A stretch of 62,156 nucleotides of DNA from Calcarisporiella thermophila CBS 279.70. Lineage: Eukaryota; Calcarisporiellomycota. Positions within the stretch are counted from its first letter, which is position 1, and every line of letters starts with the position of its first letter. Positions 45,789 to 57,158 of this stretch are shown here, in pieces. A program made the position numbers and the translations under genes. The stretch is from positions 393,073-455,228 of the forward strand of contig NW_027192216.1 of NCBI RefSeq assembly GCF_041956535.1, given 5' to 3'. The notes below the pieces were generated by a model. It ran no database searches. It was given only the letters and a program-made list of their open reading frames with translations, and was not told where the DNA came from.

Positions 45789-46849
45789 TTAACAGCCTTG
45801 CCATTGAATGCGAATTCTCCCAGCATTAAGATCACCGATTCTATCAAACGCCGCTGGCGTCATATCGATGTCACCGTGCTAAAAATAAGAATAATTTTCA
45901 ATATAAAGCTGGTATACGAATAAAAGAAAAAGGAATAATCCTGTTTGTTTATATTACCTTGCAAGTGGGACACTAAAAATGGGAAAATGAACCACAATGT
46001 TAATAGGAAGACTTTCAAATGATATGGTACCAAGATGGAGAGTAAAAACTTACGATGTCTACGATTTTTACTTTTACGCTTCCCTTGGGTCCGGTAATGA
46101 TGATACACTGGTTGCACGCGGGAGAAGAAAGTGGATTAATAAATGTACCAAAATCAGGCTTATTCTATCCATCCAAGTCATGTTATTGTTAATCAATCTT
46201 CCAATAAAGTGTTGCGTGGAGCCCAAACAAAGTAACCTACCAGAGCGGCAACGAAATCCGAGGACGTCCAATTTTGCTCGCAAGCTGTCAGTCCAACCCC
46301 AGGGTCGTAATATGTTCCGTCCCCTTCACCACTCATAGGAAACCCAGGATATCCAAAGTCTTGCGGAACCCATTCTCCTGTAAAGTAACCTAGCGCCCCG
46401 AGGATAATAAGTGTATTGGCAAGAAACAAAAGCAGTCCCAAGAGAGTGAGAATGATTTGACTATGTTTAGAACGATAGAAACGAGGAAACCAGCGAGACA
46501 GCATAGCGGGAATTGGGTCCCATGGCTTATCATCTTGGTATAGAGTTGTTTTTTCTGATGTTGAAGATAGATCAGAATTGACTTGATTTGATGGAGCAAG
46601 AGGGGCGGAATAGAGCTTCGAGGAATCATATGGGGTGAGAAGATGATGTTGTATCTCAGGAGTGGCAGCTGCATTATGAGCTTGTTTGCTATCGTTACAG
46701 GATGGATATGAAGGCCCGGAGAGACCGTGCGAGGGAGGGGGCGGGAGTGGCTTCGAGGCCGGTATATAAGTACAGGAGTTTAAGCTTGCATGTTGCGAGG
46801 TGGCATCTGCCGTATATCTTTCTGTATTATAATTTGCCTGCGATGACAT
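45789..46849 (-). CDS. Membrane-anchored expansin-like DPBB protein
   Basis: A 274-residue protein in four exons, 46849-46241, 46164-46054, 45972-45958 and 45878-45789, all phase 0. The N-terminal 120 residues are Ser/Pro/Tyr/Gln-rich and lack a signal peptide. A single hydrophobic helix (IILTLLGLLLFLANTLIILG) follows, preceded by basic RFYRSKH, which predicts a type II anchor with the C-terminus outside. The outer domain is a double-psi beta-barrel of the RlpA/expansin class: GDGTYYDPGVGLTACEQNW, SSDFVAALNKPDFGTF, CNQCIIITGPKGSVKVKIVD, CPTCKHGDIDMTPAAFDRIG, AGRIRIQWQGC. The Cys pairs and the HGDIDMTPAAF block are typical of fungal expansin-like proteins that loosen polysaccharides without hydrolysis. 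The 15-nt third exon encodes CPTCK. The acceptor at 46165 was chosen because it restores the conserved FG/C-rich block. Confidence 0.85.
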
Positions 46850-47247
46850 GGCTGCATTTGTTTTATAAAAATGAAGAAGGGGAAATGAACGGAAATGATG
46901 GTGTGTGTTCCTCCACTTTCAAAATGGGAAATTTTTACATTAAACATAAGATTCAAATCGGGAAATCCGAATACTCGCCTATTGGAATGAATCGAATACT
47001 AATTTAGCAATCGATTCTAAACCTATTTGTAGAAAAGAAGCAACAGGTTACTTTCAGGCTCTACGAAGTTGATTATCACTTTGTTTTATTGAACCATTTT
47101 TTCATAAAGAATGGCCGTAAAATGATAATCCAGTAGAATGAGGAGAAATCGGATAAAGTTACTGAATTAAAAGAGGCGAAAATAGGATGGTAAATATCTT
47201 TATTGTTATCTAATAGTAATAAAAAAATAATCTGTACAAAAAATCAA
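46850..47247. other. Intergenic, upstream of expansin-like gene
   Basis: About 400 bp of AT-rich sequence between the expansin-like start and the NOP2 stop, both minus strand. It carries the expansin-like promoter and the NOP2 3' end. I see no gene. Confidence 0.4.
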
Positions 47248-49460
47248 TCAATTTTTCCCGCCCTTGCCCTTTTGGTTTCCACTTTTTCCTCCCTTCGACA
47301 CCTTGATACCTTTCTTCTTCAGCAGTTTCACCTTCGTTTCTGTTCAGAGGAGGGAAGAAAAAGAGAGAAAAGCCAACTTAGACACATTCTGGCTGTAGAT
47401 TGAATGAGCAATAAACAACTCACCTTCAATAAGCTTCTGATCCTCCTCCTCGTTAAATTCGATTTTCTCCTCTTCGGCCTCTTCCGGCTTGTCTGCAACC
47501 CTCGATTTCGAACCTTTTTCCTCCTTCTTCGGTAGGGTATTCGACATCTTCTTGAATTTTGCAACAAAGAATCCATCCATGTTGTGCACATGCGGGTAGA
47601 ACCGACGTGTCAGCTTAACGGTAGGATGGAAAACTTTGCCTCGGAACTTGGTAAATCCTTCTCTACCGAAATCGAGTCCTGTTGGCACGAGCTTGACATT
47701 GGGCCGTTTGGTGAGAGCATAGTTGACCACCGCTTCATTTTCCTCCACGGTAACGGAACATGTGGAGTAGACGATGTATCCCCCGGTTTTCGAGGAAGCG
47801 TCAACTGAGTCGATGGCAGAGAGGATAAGTTGCTTTTGGAGATGAGAGAGCATCATGAAATCTTTTTCAGTCTAACAAACGCAATTGAAATAAGTGAGAT
47901 TTCAATAGGGATGCGATTCGAGCGAAAGAGTTCGGCATAGAGGGAGAAGTGGCCAAAATTACCTTATTCACTTTTACAGACTGATCTTTGGAAATGACTC
48001 CTGTTCCACTGCAGGGAGCATCCAGTAACACTCGATCAAACCCACCGATGACCGAGGGGAACTCACGACCATCATAGTTGCACACTGTGGCATTTTTCAC
48101 CCCCATTCTGTGGATGTTTGCGACGAGCGACTTAAGACGATCCTTGTTGGCATCGTTGGCAAATACCATACCCGTGTTCTTCATCAGCGCCGCCATGTAA
48201 GTTGTCTTACCTCCGGGGGCGGAGGCCATGTCAAGAACGCGCTCATTTTCCTGGGGGGCCAGGGCCATCACGGGCAGAAACGAGGATGCGGCCTGCAGCA
48301 TGTAGTGACCAGCGAGGTATTCCGGAGTAGCACCAATTGGGACCTGCGAATCGAACACTTGGAGACCAACCTTGGTCCACTTGCCTGCGGGCTCAAGATT
48401 GACGCCACGGTTGATAAGAGCCTGAGCAAGATCACGCCGACGGGTCTTAAGGGTGTTGGTACGAATAGTGACGGGGCGAGGTACCTCGTTTGCTTCGAAA
48501 AATTCAATTGCCTACATTATCAATTCAATTTTGGGGGGTTGATTTTCCCACGATAATCCAAAGCTAGGCATTTAGAAGACTCACCTCTGAGGCCGTGAAC
48601 AGGTGGAAAAGTTTCTCAAGCAGATACTCAGTATATCCATAGTATAATGCCATATCTTTAATGAGCTGATCTACATAGTCCGTCCTTGACCGCCCCGGCT
48701 CTCGCAACTCATTAAAATTGTTCAACACCCGCACAATCTCTTGGATTCGGGTATGGATAATTTGCAAGTCGGGCGCCATTGCACGGTCTCGTTCAATCTC
48801 CTGCCCACTTGGTAAGATGTGCTTGTCAACCTCCACAATATTGGTTTTTAGCTCCTCATCAGCAAGTGCGGCGTCCCGCTCCTTGCGAGCATCCAGTTTG
48901 CGCGATTTGGCCTCAAGATCCCCCATCTACATTGAAAGAATGATAAGCACGTGTAAGTTGCAAGCATCATTTGGGAAAGGAAATTTACCTCACTGTCGTC
49001 GGAATCTTCGCTATCATCAGCAACGAAATCATCTTCATAATCGTCTTTTGTTGGCAACGCATCCATATCCTCCTCTTCATCCTCGTCATCGTTAAATAGA
49101 AACTTTGAATCCTTATCCTCCGTCTCCTCATCGCTTCCAACAAACTCGTCTACAGCATCCTCAAATACATCCTCGTCCGAATCATACTCATCCAATGAAC
49201 TTTTTACTGGCGCATCATCGAGTTTGTTCTTCTTAGATTTTCTAAAGCAAAAAAAAAATGTTAATCGTCCTCCATGGATGTAATTGCCAAGAATGAATGT
49301 GCCCTTACTCCTTCCCATTTGCGACCTTGGCTTTCTTTGTGATTGTCTTGCCAGCCTCCTCGATCTTTCTCTTTTTCTTTCCTGCAGCAGCTTTGGAAGG
49401 CTTCTGTTCAGTGGGAAAGGCCACTGGATCGGCTTGTTTGTTTTTTGCTCGTCTACCCAT
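47248..49460 (-). CDS. NOP2: NOP2, 25S/28S rRNA (cytosine-C5) methyltransferase
   Basis: A 611-residue protein in six exons, 49460-49309, 49241-48989, 48926-48585, 48511-47963, 47871-47424 and 47339-47248, all in phase. NOP2 methylates a cytosine of large-subunit rRNA in the nucleolus and is needed for 60S assembly. The N-terminus is basic (MGRRAKNKQ), followed by a long Asp/Glu-rich region. The catalytic RsmB/Nop2 domain shows [12 protein letters not shown], the SAM-binding [31 protein letters not shown] with the first Cys, and [19 protein letters not shown] with the catalytic Cys, then [10 protein letters not shown]. The tail is Lys/Gly-rich. Length matches yeast Nop2 (618). Confidence 0.96.
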
Positions 49461-50223
49461 GTGATTTGAAGTATTCTATCACCCCGAAGATGCTGGAATA
49501 GAAAAAATAAAATATGAAAGTGCAGAATTATGTAAACAAAATCCAAGTCACAACACCGAATTGGGCAGTCACAATTTCACCGGCTCTGAAATCGTTTATC
49601 TCACCTTTGGAGGGAGTGTGAAAAAACTAGAGCGCGGAAAGAGTTAAGCTTATAAGCTACTGTGTCAAAGCAGCCTCAAGCAGTATATTTATATTTTTGA
49701 TCCGCTTTAATTCACCAATCTTGGCCCGCGATATCAAGATTTTTTCATACGAAACATTATTCTCTGGTATATTCGCAAGGCGCATGACTCTATTGAGCAG
49801 AGCCTGTCGATTTCGATTTGAACCTACTTAATGCTAGATAAGGCGTTAGAGGAACTCTAATGTGTATTTAGTTATATTTTATTATATGTCGATTAACATT
49901 CATGGACAGACAAGGTTAGGGAGGTTGCCCCGAGATTATAGAAAAACATAAAATAGGCTGGCTTGCTCCCGCCTCTCCCCCCTTACAAAAAAGAAGAAAT
50001 TCACAAGGGCAGGAAAAGTAAATTGACAAGAAAGAAGAGGGAGGGGGGGATGAAGGGGGGGAGAGAGGGAGGGGGAGAAAGAGAAGAGGAAAGATGGGGA
50101 GAAGTTCTCAAAATCACACATATACAAGATCTCCAATTAATATTAATAGCACACAAAAACAAACAAACAACCAATCAATCAACTCATCCATCCAACAAAG
50201 ATAAAGTCCAGTTTCGTGTATGA
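49461..50223. other. Intergenic, upstream of NOP2; polypurine tract
   Basis: About 760 bp. The proximal half should be the NOP2 promoter. A nearly pure purine tract with G7, G6 and G5 blocks lies at about 50027-50104, at the 3' side of the KH gene. I see no coding frame. Confidence 0.5.
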
Positions 50224-51797
50224 TCACTCTTCCAGCGAGTGGTGTCCCGACAAACTCATTCGCCGCTCCTTTTCCATTTCCAGCTGATTATAGAGGAGAA
50301 AAAGCGCCTTTTCGTTCGACTCGGCGGTGCCTTGGATGGTAAAGAGACGGTCGCCTGCGCCGTTTTCCTGCTGCACGGGCGCAATTGAAATGCGAGACCC
50401 GGAGAGTCTGCGGATTTCGGAGATCTTACTCCCCCCCTTACCGATGATGCATCCGACCATATCTAATGGGACGAACACGTTCTGCGTGCGTAGTGCCGAA
50501 GGCGGGGGGTAGGTGTGAGAGGGCTGCTTGGGATGCATCATCGGGGGCTGTTGTTGCTGCGGTTGCGCCTGTGCGGTGAGGGCCTGGGTGGGGTCGTAGA
50601 ACGGGGAGGAGGGGTGGGGGGCGATTGGGTCAGCGACAGCCGGTCCTGATATAGACCAGCGCCCGCGGTAGGATCCGGCGTCATAGCCAGCGGTGTCGAG
50701 GTGATGGTGAGCGGAGAGCGCCGAGGGCGGAGGGGGGGTGTTGAATGGATCACGAGGCCATCCACTAAGTCCGCCCGCCGCTGCGCCGCTCATCCCGCCA
50801 ACGGCCCCTCCCATGCCTCCGGTTGCCCCAAGACTTCCTTGCCCCGAGATCGAGAGTCTCACTGCTGGATTGTAGAGGATGGTTCCCGCACCGCGCTCCC
50901 AGTCCTCCAAAAGGCATCGGCCAATCTCCAATACGGCCACTCGAACCGCATCGGGCGTGCCGGCCTGCACCTCAACAACTCGCTCCGTCGACTGCGGCAG
51001 CATTTCCTTGGATGCAACCATTCGGGCCCCAGACACATCTTGGATGTGCTTGATCTTGGCTCCTTGCCGTCCAATGATGGTGCCCATCAAGTTGTGCGAA
51101 ATGAGCAGGCGAATGGTGATCAAAGGGCCTTTGACGCCAGCGCGCGGGTTGACGGGAAGCTCAAGGAGGGTCTGTGCTATGTACCCGTAAGCCTAACAAG
51201 ATAGCAAAATTGCGCAAGCCCATGGTGAGCAATCTGATCGAGAACCAGGTGGAGCTCCCTCTCCCCCAGCCCAGAGAATGGCCTGAGGGAATTCGCTTCT
51301 CGAGAGGATGCCCCAAAAACAAACACACTCACCTGCGATACGCCGTCCAGTGTGCCCTGCACAGACAATACCCTATCGGGTACTCCTTGCACCACTTTCG
51401 ACACTCCCGCCTTAACCCCTGTGGCCTCCCGCAAGTGGGCGACATTCTGCCCGTTCTTGCCGATAATGGCGCCGGCTTCCTTCGTTGTGACTAATGCTCT
51501 CATGTTGAGCAGCGATCCAGGGCCGCCGGGGCGTTCCGATAAGGGCGATTCGTGGAATTCATTAGAGCTGCTGCCGCTCATTTCGTTCTCGAAGGCAAGC
51601 TCTTGATCCTCTTGCGCTTTTTTATAGTCTGTTCCAGAATCGTCTTCGTTGGAATGGCTCACTCCATTATGCCTGGCTCTCTGATTCATGAATTCCTTCT
51701 CCTCGAGCGGCTTCCTATGTTCCTCCTCCCTTTGGTCTGCGCTAGACAGGTAGGTGCCGGCTAGTTTGGAAGCGAGCTGCTGCTCTTGGTCGTCCAT
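50224..51797 (-). CDS. Triple-KH RNA-binding protein (PCBP/Rnc1/Pbp2 type)
   Basis: A 477-residue protein in two exons, 51797-51333 and 51192-50224, phase 0. Three KH domains are clear, each with its GxxG loop: KH1 about residues 105-170 (AGAIIGKNGQNVAHL), KH2 about 178-250 (MGTIIGRQGAKIKHIQ) and KH3 about 395-460 (VGCIIGKGGSKISEIRR). The intron falls inside KH1. Between KH2 and KH3 lies a Gly/Pro/Gln/His-rich linker, and an acidic Glu/Ser-rich N-terminus precedes KH1. This arrangement is that of poly(C)-binding proteins, S. pombe Rnc1 and yeast Pbp2/Hek2, which bind and regulate messenger RNAs. RNA targets cannot be read from sequence. The ATG at 51797 is preferred; the frame is open upstream without ATG. 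Confidence 0.95.
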
Positions 51798-51830
51798 TTC
51801 CCAAGCGTAAAGAGAAGGTAGGTTAAAATA

Positions 51831-51861
51831 GAAAGAAGAAGAAGAAGAAGAAGAAGAAGAA
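51831..51861. repeat. (GAA)n microsatellite upstream of the KH gene
   Basis: About ten GAA triplets 35-65 bp upstream of the KH start codon, in its leader or promoter (TTC on the sense strand). Confidence 0.9.
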
Positions 51862-52405
51862 AAAGCGGGAAGAGTGGAGTCAAGCAAATGAAATAAAGTG
51901 CGTCAAAAAAAAATGCTAAAACTTGTGAGGAATGCAGTAGCTAAATAGGGCTAATGGAGTCATTCAATAATGAGAAACATTAATTTAAAAATGTAAAAGC
52001 CGCTGAGCAAAGGAGAGAAAAAAAGAGGGGAAAAAAAAGGTGCACAGCGGCGGCAAATTGGGCGTATTCAATGAATAAACAAAAAAAAGTCGGGACCTGA
52101 AGTTTTGGAGGAGACACAAACCGATTTTGTTTCGTCACGAATAAGCCGGCGATCGGCTTCCAGGTAAAAGATTGTCAGTCGGGTTTGTTCTCGATGACAC
52201 TTCGTAATAGCTCCATGTTTCAGCTTTATTGCTAAGTACAAATTAGCCAACCCGAACTCCGTTGCCCAAAGAGGCCCTCCCCTTGCCTCGACATATTACC
52301 GATAGATTCCCCCCCTCCAAGCAATGGGGTCGGTCTGAAATACACACTGTTTATTTCGATTCATTTAGCATGGGTTTGGAATTCCGGGCGCTTTAATTAG
52401 CTTGC
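51862..52405. other. Intergenic, KH gene / EF-G2
   Basis: About 540 bp upstream of the KH gene and downstream of the mitochondrial EF-G2 gene, with A-rich runs near 51905-51913 and 52015-52040. No coding frame with motifs. Confidence 0.4.
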
Positions 52406-54916
52406 TCACAGCCCTATCAGTTCGTTGCGCAGCGCTTTCTCCCGCTCAGCGCCCATCATTTCGTATCCGCCCACTTGCATACTGAACGTTCCCGCTCCGC
52501 CCGTCAGCGAGCGCAGCACGGAAGAGTACCCAACCATCGCACTAAGCGGCACGCGCGCCCGCACGATTCGCCGGCCCCGCTGTCCCATCCCGTCTGCGGA
52601 ATGCACCGATACTCCTAGCGGGTCGGGCGGCAGGTAGAGCTCGCCCGTCGCTGCGGCACCTTCACCCTCCGACTGTTCCTCGTCGTTGTCGAGACCAAGA
52701 ATGTGTCCACCCCGGACGCCCACCATATCGCCAACCACTGCGCCAAGATGCTCCTCCCCGACCTCCACCAACACGTCCATGACCGGCTCTAGCAGCACAG
52801 GAGAGCCAGCCCGTACCGCATCCGATAGAGCCTTCCCGGCACTTGCCGACACCGCGCCCACAGTGGACTCTGGCCCAAAGAGCTTGAGACCGTGGACGTG
52901 AATGTCAAGGCCGGTCAGAGGATATCCGAGGAGGATTCCGCGAGAGATGGAGGCCAAGACGCCGGCGTGGAGAGCAGAGTGGAGCTCCTCCGCCGAGAGA
53001 TGGGCCGAGGAGGACATGGAGGCCCTGGGGGCCTCCTCATTCTCACCGGAGTCTGCGGCGGCCGTGTCACCTCCAAGCACTTCGGTATCCATCTCAATTC
53101 GGACCCGATTTCCACCCTCGTTCGGCTCGCCTCTATCCCCCTCTGGCAGTGGCTTGACATGGACTGCAACCTGCGCGCGCGCTCTCTTCCCAGCAATGTC
53201 GCGATCGTAAAGGCCCGTGGCCGTCCCCTCGCATTTGGCGGTCTCTCGATAGGAAATGCGCATCGGTCCTATCTCCGCATTGACCTTCATCTCCCGGAGC
53301 CGCTCCTTTACGATCTCGAGATGCAATTCTCCCATTCCACTCAGCAGAGTCTGGCCAGACTCGGGATCCACCCTCACATGCAACGAGGGATCTTCCCGCT
53401 GTAAGTTTGCTAGTGCTTCCTTGAGAGACCTCTCCTCCGACACCGAGGCGGGCTCAACCGCACACATGAATACGGGGGCTGGAATATCAATGCTGTCCAG
53501 CCGTAGGCCCTTTCGTGGATCATTCGATCGCACGAGGGTATCCCCGGTTCGCGTATCACGTGTCCCGAGAATCACCCCGATGTTGCCAGCCGAGATGGTG
53601 GGGATCTCTTCCACCTGGTCCGCATACATCTGCAGCAATTTGGTTGCACGCTCCTTAGTCTTGGTGGTGGCATTGAGAAGCATCATGCGATTATCCAGTT
53701 GTCCTTTTGGCGAAACGATACGGATTAGCCCAACCATCCCAGAGGAAATAAAGACAATGCAAGATAATCCAAATTTACCAGAATAGACGCGTACAAACAC
53801 CATGGAGCCTCTTCGCGCGTCATGGGTTACCTTGAAAGCCAGCGCCACCAGTGGATCGTTCTCCTTAAGTGGGATGGAGATCTTTTTCCCATCGGACAAG
53901 GTTGCTACCGGTGCAGGTCGGTCCAGAGGAGAGGGCAGGTAATCCACCACCGCATCCATCAAGGGTTGCACGCCAATGTTCCTAAAGGAGGCGCCACACA
54001 AAACAGGCACTGCCTTGTTCGCCAGGGTGACGCGGCGTAGAGCTGCTTGAATGTCTTCTGCCGGAACGGCAAGATGGTCGCCGTTGGCAAGAAAGACCTC
54101 GACAATTTGCTCGTCCAACTCGGCCAGCGCCTCCACCAGGGCAATGCGAGCTCTGGAAGCCTCTGGGTTGGACCCTGCGTCCAACGGAGTACGCTTCATG
54201 CCGCTCCCACGAGCATCCTCCCACTCCACCTGCTCCATCTTGACGACATCTATCACGCCACTAAACTTTTGGCCGCCCTCCTCACCCCACAGCGGCAGCT
54301 GACAAACGAGAGGCCTTGCCCTCAGTTTTCCGGCAATCTCCTTGACCGCCTTTCCATAAGCCGCGCCCTCTCGGTCCATCTTGTTCACAAACACAATCCT
54401 CGGCACACGGTATCGCTCAGCCTGCTTCCAAACGGTTTCCGTTTGTGCCTCCACCCCCGCTACGGCATCCAGAATAGTCACTGCGCCGTCCAGCACCCGT
54501 ACGCTCCTCTCGACCTCCACGGTGAAATCAACATGCCCCGGGGTATCGATAAGATTGATTCGATGAGCTTTCCAGGGAAATGTGATGGTGGCTGCCGTTA
54601 TTGTAATCCCTCGCTCGCGCTCCGCTTTAAGGTAATCCATGATGGTGTCGCCATCGTCAACGGAACCGATTTTGCGAGAAAATCCGGAATAAAAGAGCAT
54701 ACGCTCAGTGGTGGTGGTTTTCCCTGCATCTATGTGGGCAATAATCCCGATGTTGCGAGTTTTGGCCGTCGAGAAATCTGTTCGAAATGAGAATGAGAAT
54801 TCAGTGCCCCGAGGTTCAATAGTTGGGTATATAAGGCATGTTAACGAAAACCTTGGGTCGATTAATGACCTCCTTTAGGCACTGACGAGTACAGGCGACA
54901 TTTTAGTATTCGCCAT
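52406..54916 (-). CDS. Mitochondrial elongation factor G2 (ribosome recycling)
   Basis: About 776 residues if the 5' exon proposed here is right: 54916-54883, 54777-53779 and 53703-52406, in phase. EF-G2mt (human GFM2, yeast Mef2) splits mitochondrial ribosomes with the recycling factor and hydrolyses GTP. G-domain motifs are IIAHIDAGKTTTTERML, DDGDTIMDYLKAERERGITI, NLIDTPGHVDFTVEVE and VNKMDREGA. EF-G domains follow (VYSG, QREDPSLHVRVDPESGQTLL, SGMGELHLEIVKERL, ILLGYPLTGLDIHVHGL, VPLSAMVGYSSVLRSL). The DDGDT/MDYLKAERERG form favours EF-G2 over EF-G1. The intron 53778-53704 has no stop and is a multiple of three, but its removal restores the family spacing. The N-terminus lacks a visible presequence, so a further upstream exon is likely. 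Confidence 0.9.
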
Positions 54917-55771
54917 GGTGGCACTGTTCTATGCAATGCCAACGTCTTGAGCATTATTAATATTTTTAGTTGGGTATATCGAGAGCATATTTTTTATTTT
55001 CACTTGATTATAGAGGAAACGTAGATTTGTGCTGCGCCATTGAACAGTATTAAAAAATAGCCAACCAAGAGATATATGGAACAGGATATAAAACGAATAG
55101 GCAGTTCCAGCCCACAAGCGTGATTCCAATAGACGCTTCAGCTGACTTCAACGGTGATATTGATGGGCGGGGACTCGTTTTTAGCAGCTGCACACTTCGC
55201 GGCAATGGCACCCTATGCCGCTTCCGCGGCAAATACACGTTGCAGAGTGACTCCAGAAGAGCCTGCGCTGATTTTGAAAGTCAGGCGTGCACTGAGGGGG
55301 ACCAGCCGCGGAGGGGGATGAGGTCAGCGAGGCCTGGTGGGCAACGCGCGGGCCATGTGGTCGTTGAACGTGCACTGGATGCTGGAGATTGAGCTGATGG
55401 TATTGAGCGTGATTGTGGGAACCAGACATGGGTTCAAAATGAGGTGCAGGGAAAGAAGGTTGAAGAGAAGGAGGAGAGGAGGGGGCGAGGGGGGAGGGGA
55501 GAAATAAGCTTGAGAAATCAGAATAAAGAGCGAAGCAATATCAGGACCTTGAACTATAGATAAGAGGGCCCGCTTATCACACGACTCACGCTAAACTATG
55601 CTCCCTCTCTTTCTCCTTTGAACAAGGTTGCGAGAATCTTCTGAATCGCATTTTCGTCAGACTAGGTTTCCTGATTTTTTTAACCGTTTAATTTCCCCGT
55701 TTTGTACTGCTCTTATTCTATCTGAAGCACGGACTGTGCACGAGTTGGGCTTCGCCCAATTTTTCAGGAAA

Positions 55772-55849
55772 ATGGCGCGCCCGTTCTTACGCAAGTTCCG
55801 ATTGAGAAATCGCTTCTGGCAAAAGAGGCACAGGGAAAAGCGCTTTTAA
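55772..55849 (+). CDS. Candidate 25-residue Arg/Phe-rich small protein
   Basis: ATG at 55772 opens a frame of 25 residues ending REKRF, with eight Arg, three Lys and five Phe. It begins a few bases after TTTTTCAG, which would be a good splice acceptor, and after the short hairpin TTGGGC-TTC-GCCCAA (55745-55759). The size and charge recall ribosomal protein eL41, but the sequence pattern is different. It could equally be chance or the end of an unseen spliced gene. Confidence 0.2.
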   Translation: MARPFLRKFRLRNRFWQKRHREKRF

Positions 55850-56875
55850 GACATCTTGCGTAGTCCATCCTGAGAGTGGAGGTCGATGAAGCTGGCCTCG
55901 TTGGCATTGTGGGGCTAAGGCAGAGATCTAGAAGAGACTGATGCAAAAATAAGGCTAAAACAATCGACATCGGGCAGACGGTGCTGGGCCAGAAAAGAGC
56001 AACGGCCTTTGAACGCATTTGTCTCTATCGGAGAAAAACGCGCTCCTGCGTCAATGCCAAACAAACTCGCTCCACCGGCAGTTCTGTACGGAAGGACTGG
56101 CTCCTGAATTATTGGACATTCCTTCTCTGGATGCCCAATAGCCCCCCTTAGGTTACAATCAGCCCAATCCGTATCTGAGCACGATCAGTGTCCACACAGG
56201 TCCAAACCTACAACATATGACGTAGCCACGGGAAAAGGTAATAAGCATGCTTGCAGGCATGAGCGAAATGCGAAGGCGGAATATACATATGGCTTATACA
56301 CATCAAGCCCAGTTATTTGTTATCTTTCAAAACAAATACAAAATAAGCATCGCCTCTGGATTTGCAGAGACTCGTTATGCGCATGGAGAAGAAGACGGAA
56401 CTTTTTCTAGCTTACACTAGGAGGATACAATGGTACATAAGTAATCAAGACAGTTTACAAATGTGAAGCAGGCTAACTAGGAAGAGGCGGTGGATATTGG
56501 CAAGGCTGAAGGTAGTATTTTGTATCTGAGATTATTGCTTTCCCCAACCTATCCTTTCTTGTACACTACTTTTTGTATTTTTTTTTATCACATTTTGTGC
56601 TGAGAGAGACCATTTCCTGGGTGATTTTGACGCTAAAGTGACACTGGCATTAATAAAATAAGAGGTTTTTCAATAAAGATACATTTTTAGAAAGCTCCAT
56701 GGAGGGATTCAATGCTGGCCTAGTCTGGAAATGAAGCCACAGTCAATATTTATTTCAGCTGGGGAAAGGAGAGACAGGAGAAGACCAAAAGGATATATAA
56801 TGAGATATAGGGGATTAAAGGTGTGTAAACTAAAATAAAATGCATTCACGTACGCATACGTATACATACACACAC

Positions 56876-56897
56876 ACATACATATTTATATGTATGT
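56876..56897. repeat. Palindrome in alternating purine-pyrimidine DNA
   Basis: ACATACATAT-TT-ATATGTATGT is a perfect 10-bp inverted repeat with a 2-nt loop, embedded in about 50 bp of alternating purine-pyrimidine (CA/TA) sequence. Confidence 0.7.
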
Positions 56898-57158
56898 TTG
56901 TATGCACTTTATATAGAGGTAGAAAAGCCAAATGCGACTATTAGCTCTCCCATTTCCCCAGCAAGTAGGGAAAGAACACGAAAATTCGGAATCCAGTAGG
57001 AAAAACAAGGCCAACATCAAATAAATTTATAATAAATAGCCAGCTGAAACAAAGCCTGGAGGATATAAGGGGGAGGGAAGGGGGGGGGGGGAGAGTCGAA
57101 GCATGCCTCGAGAAAGCGCATGGACGCTAGTCTGAGATGGAGAGAATACCGTCAGTCC

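Larger units (their letters stand above)
54917..57158. other. Intergenic stretch of 2.2 kb with unclear content
   Basis: No family is recognised. The part 55050-55430 is GC-richer than its surroundings and has long open frames on the minus strand in more than one frame, so an upstream exon of EF-G2 with a presequence or a short unknown gene is possible. A small basic frame lies at 55772-55849. The remainder is AT-rich with an alternating purine-pyrimidine tract near 56845-56900 and a G12 run at 57080-57091. Confidence 0.4.

Noticed and set aside
55772-55849. Ribosomal protein eL41
   Set aside because: Length is right, but the Trp/Lys/Arg pattern of eL41 is absent and five Phe are present.
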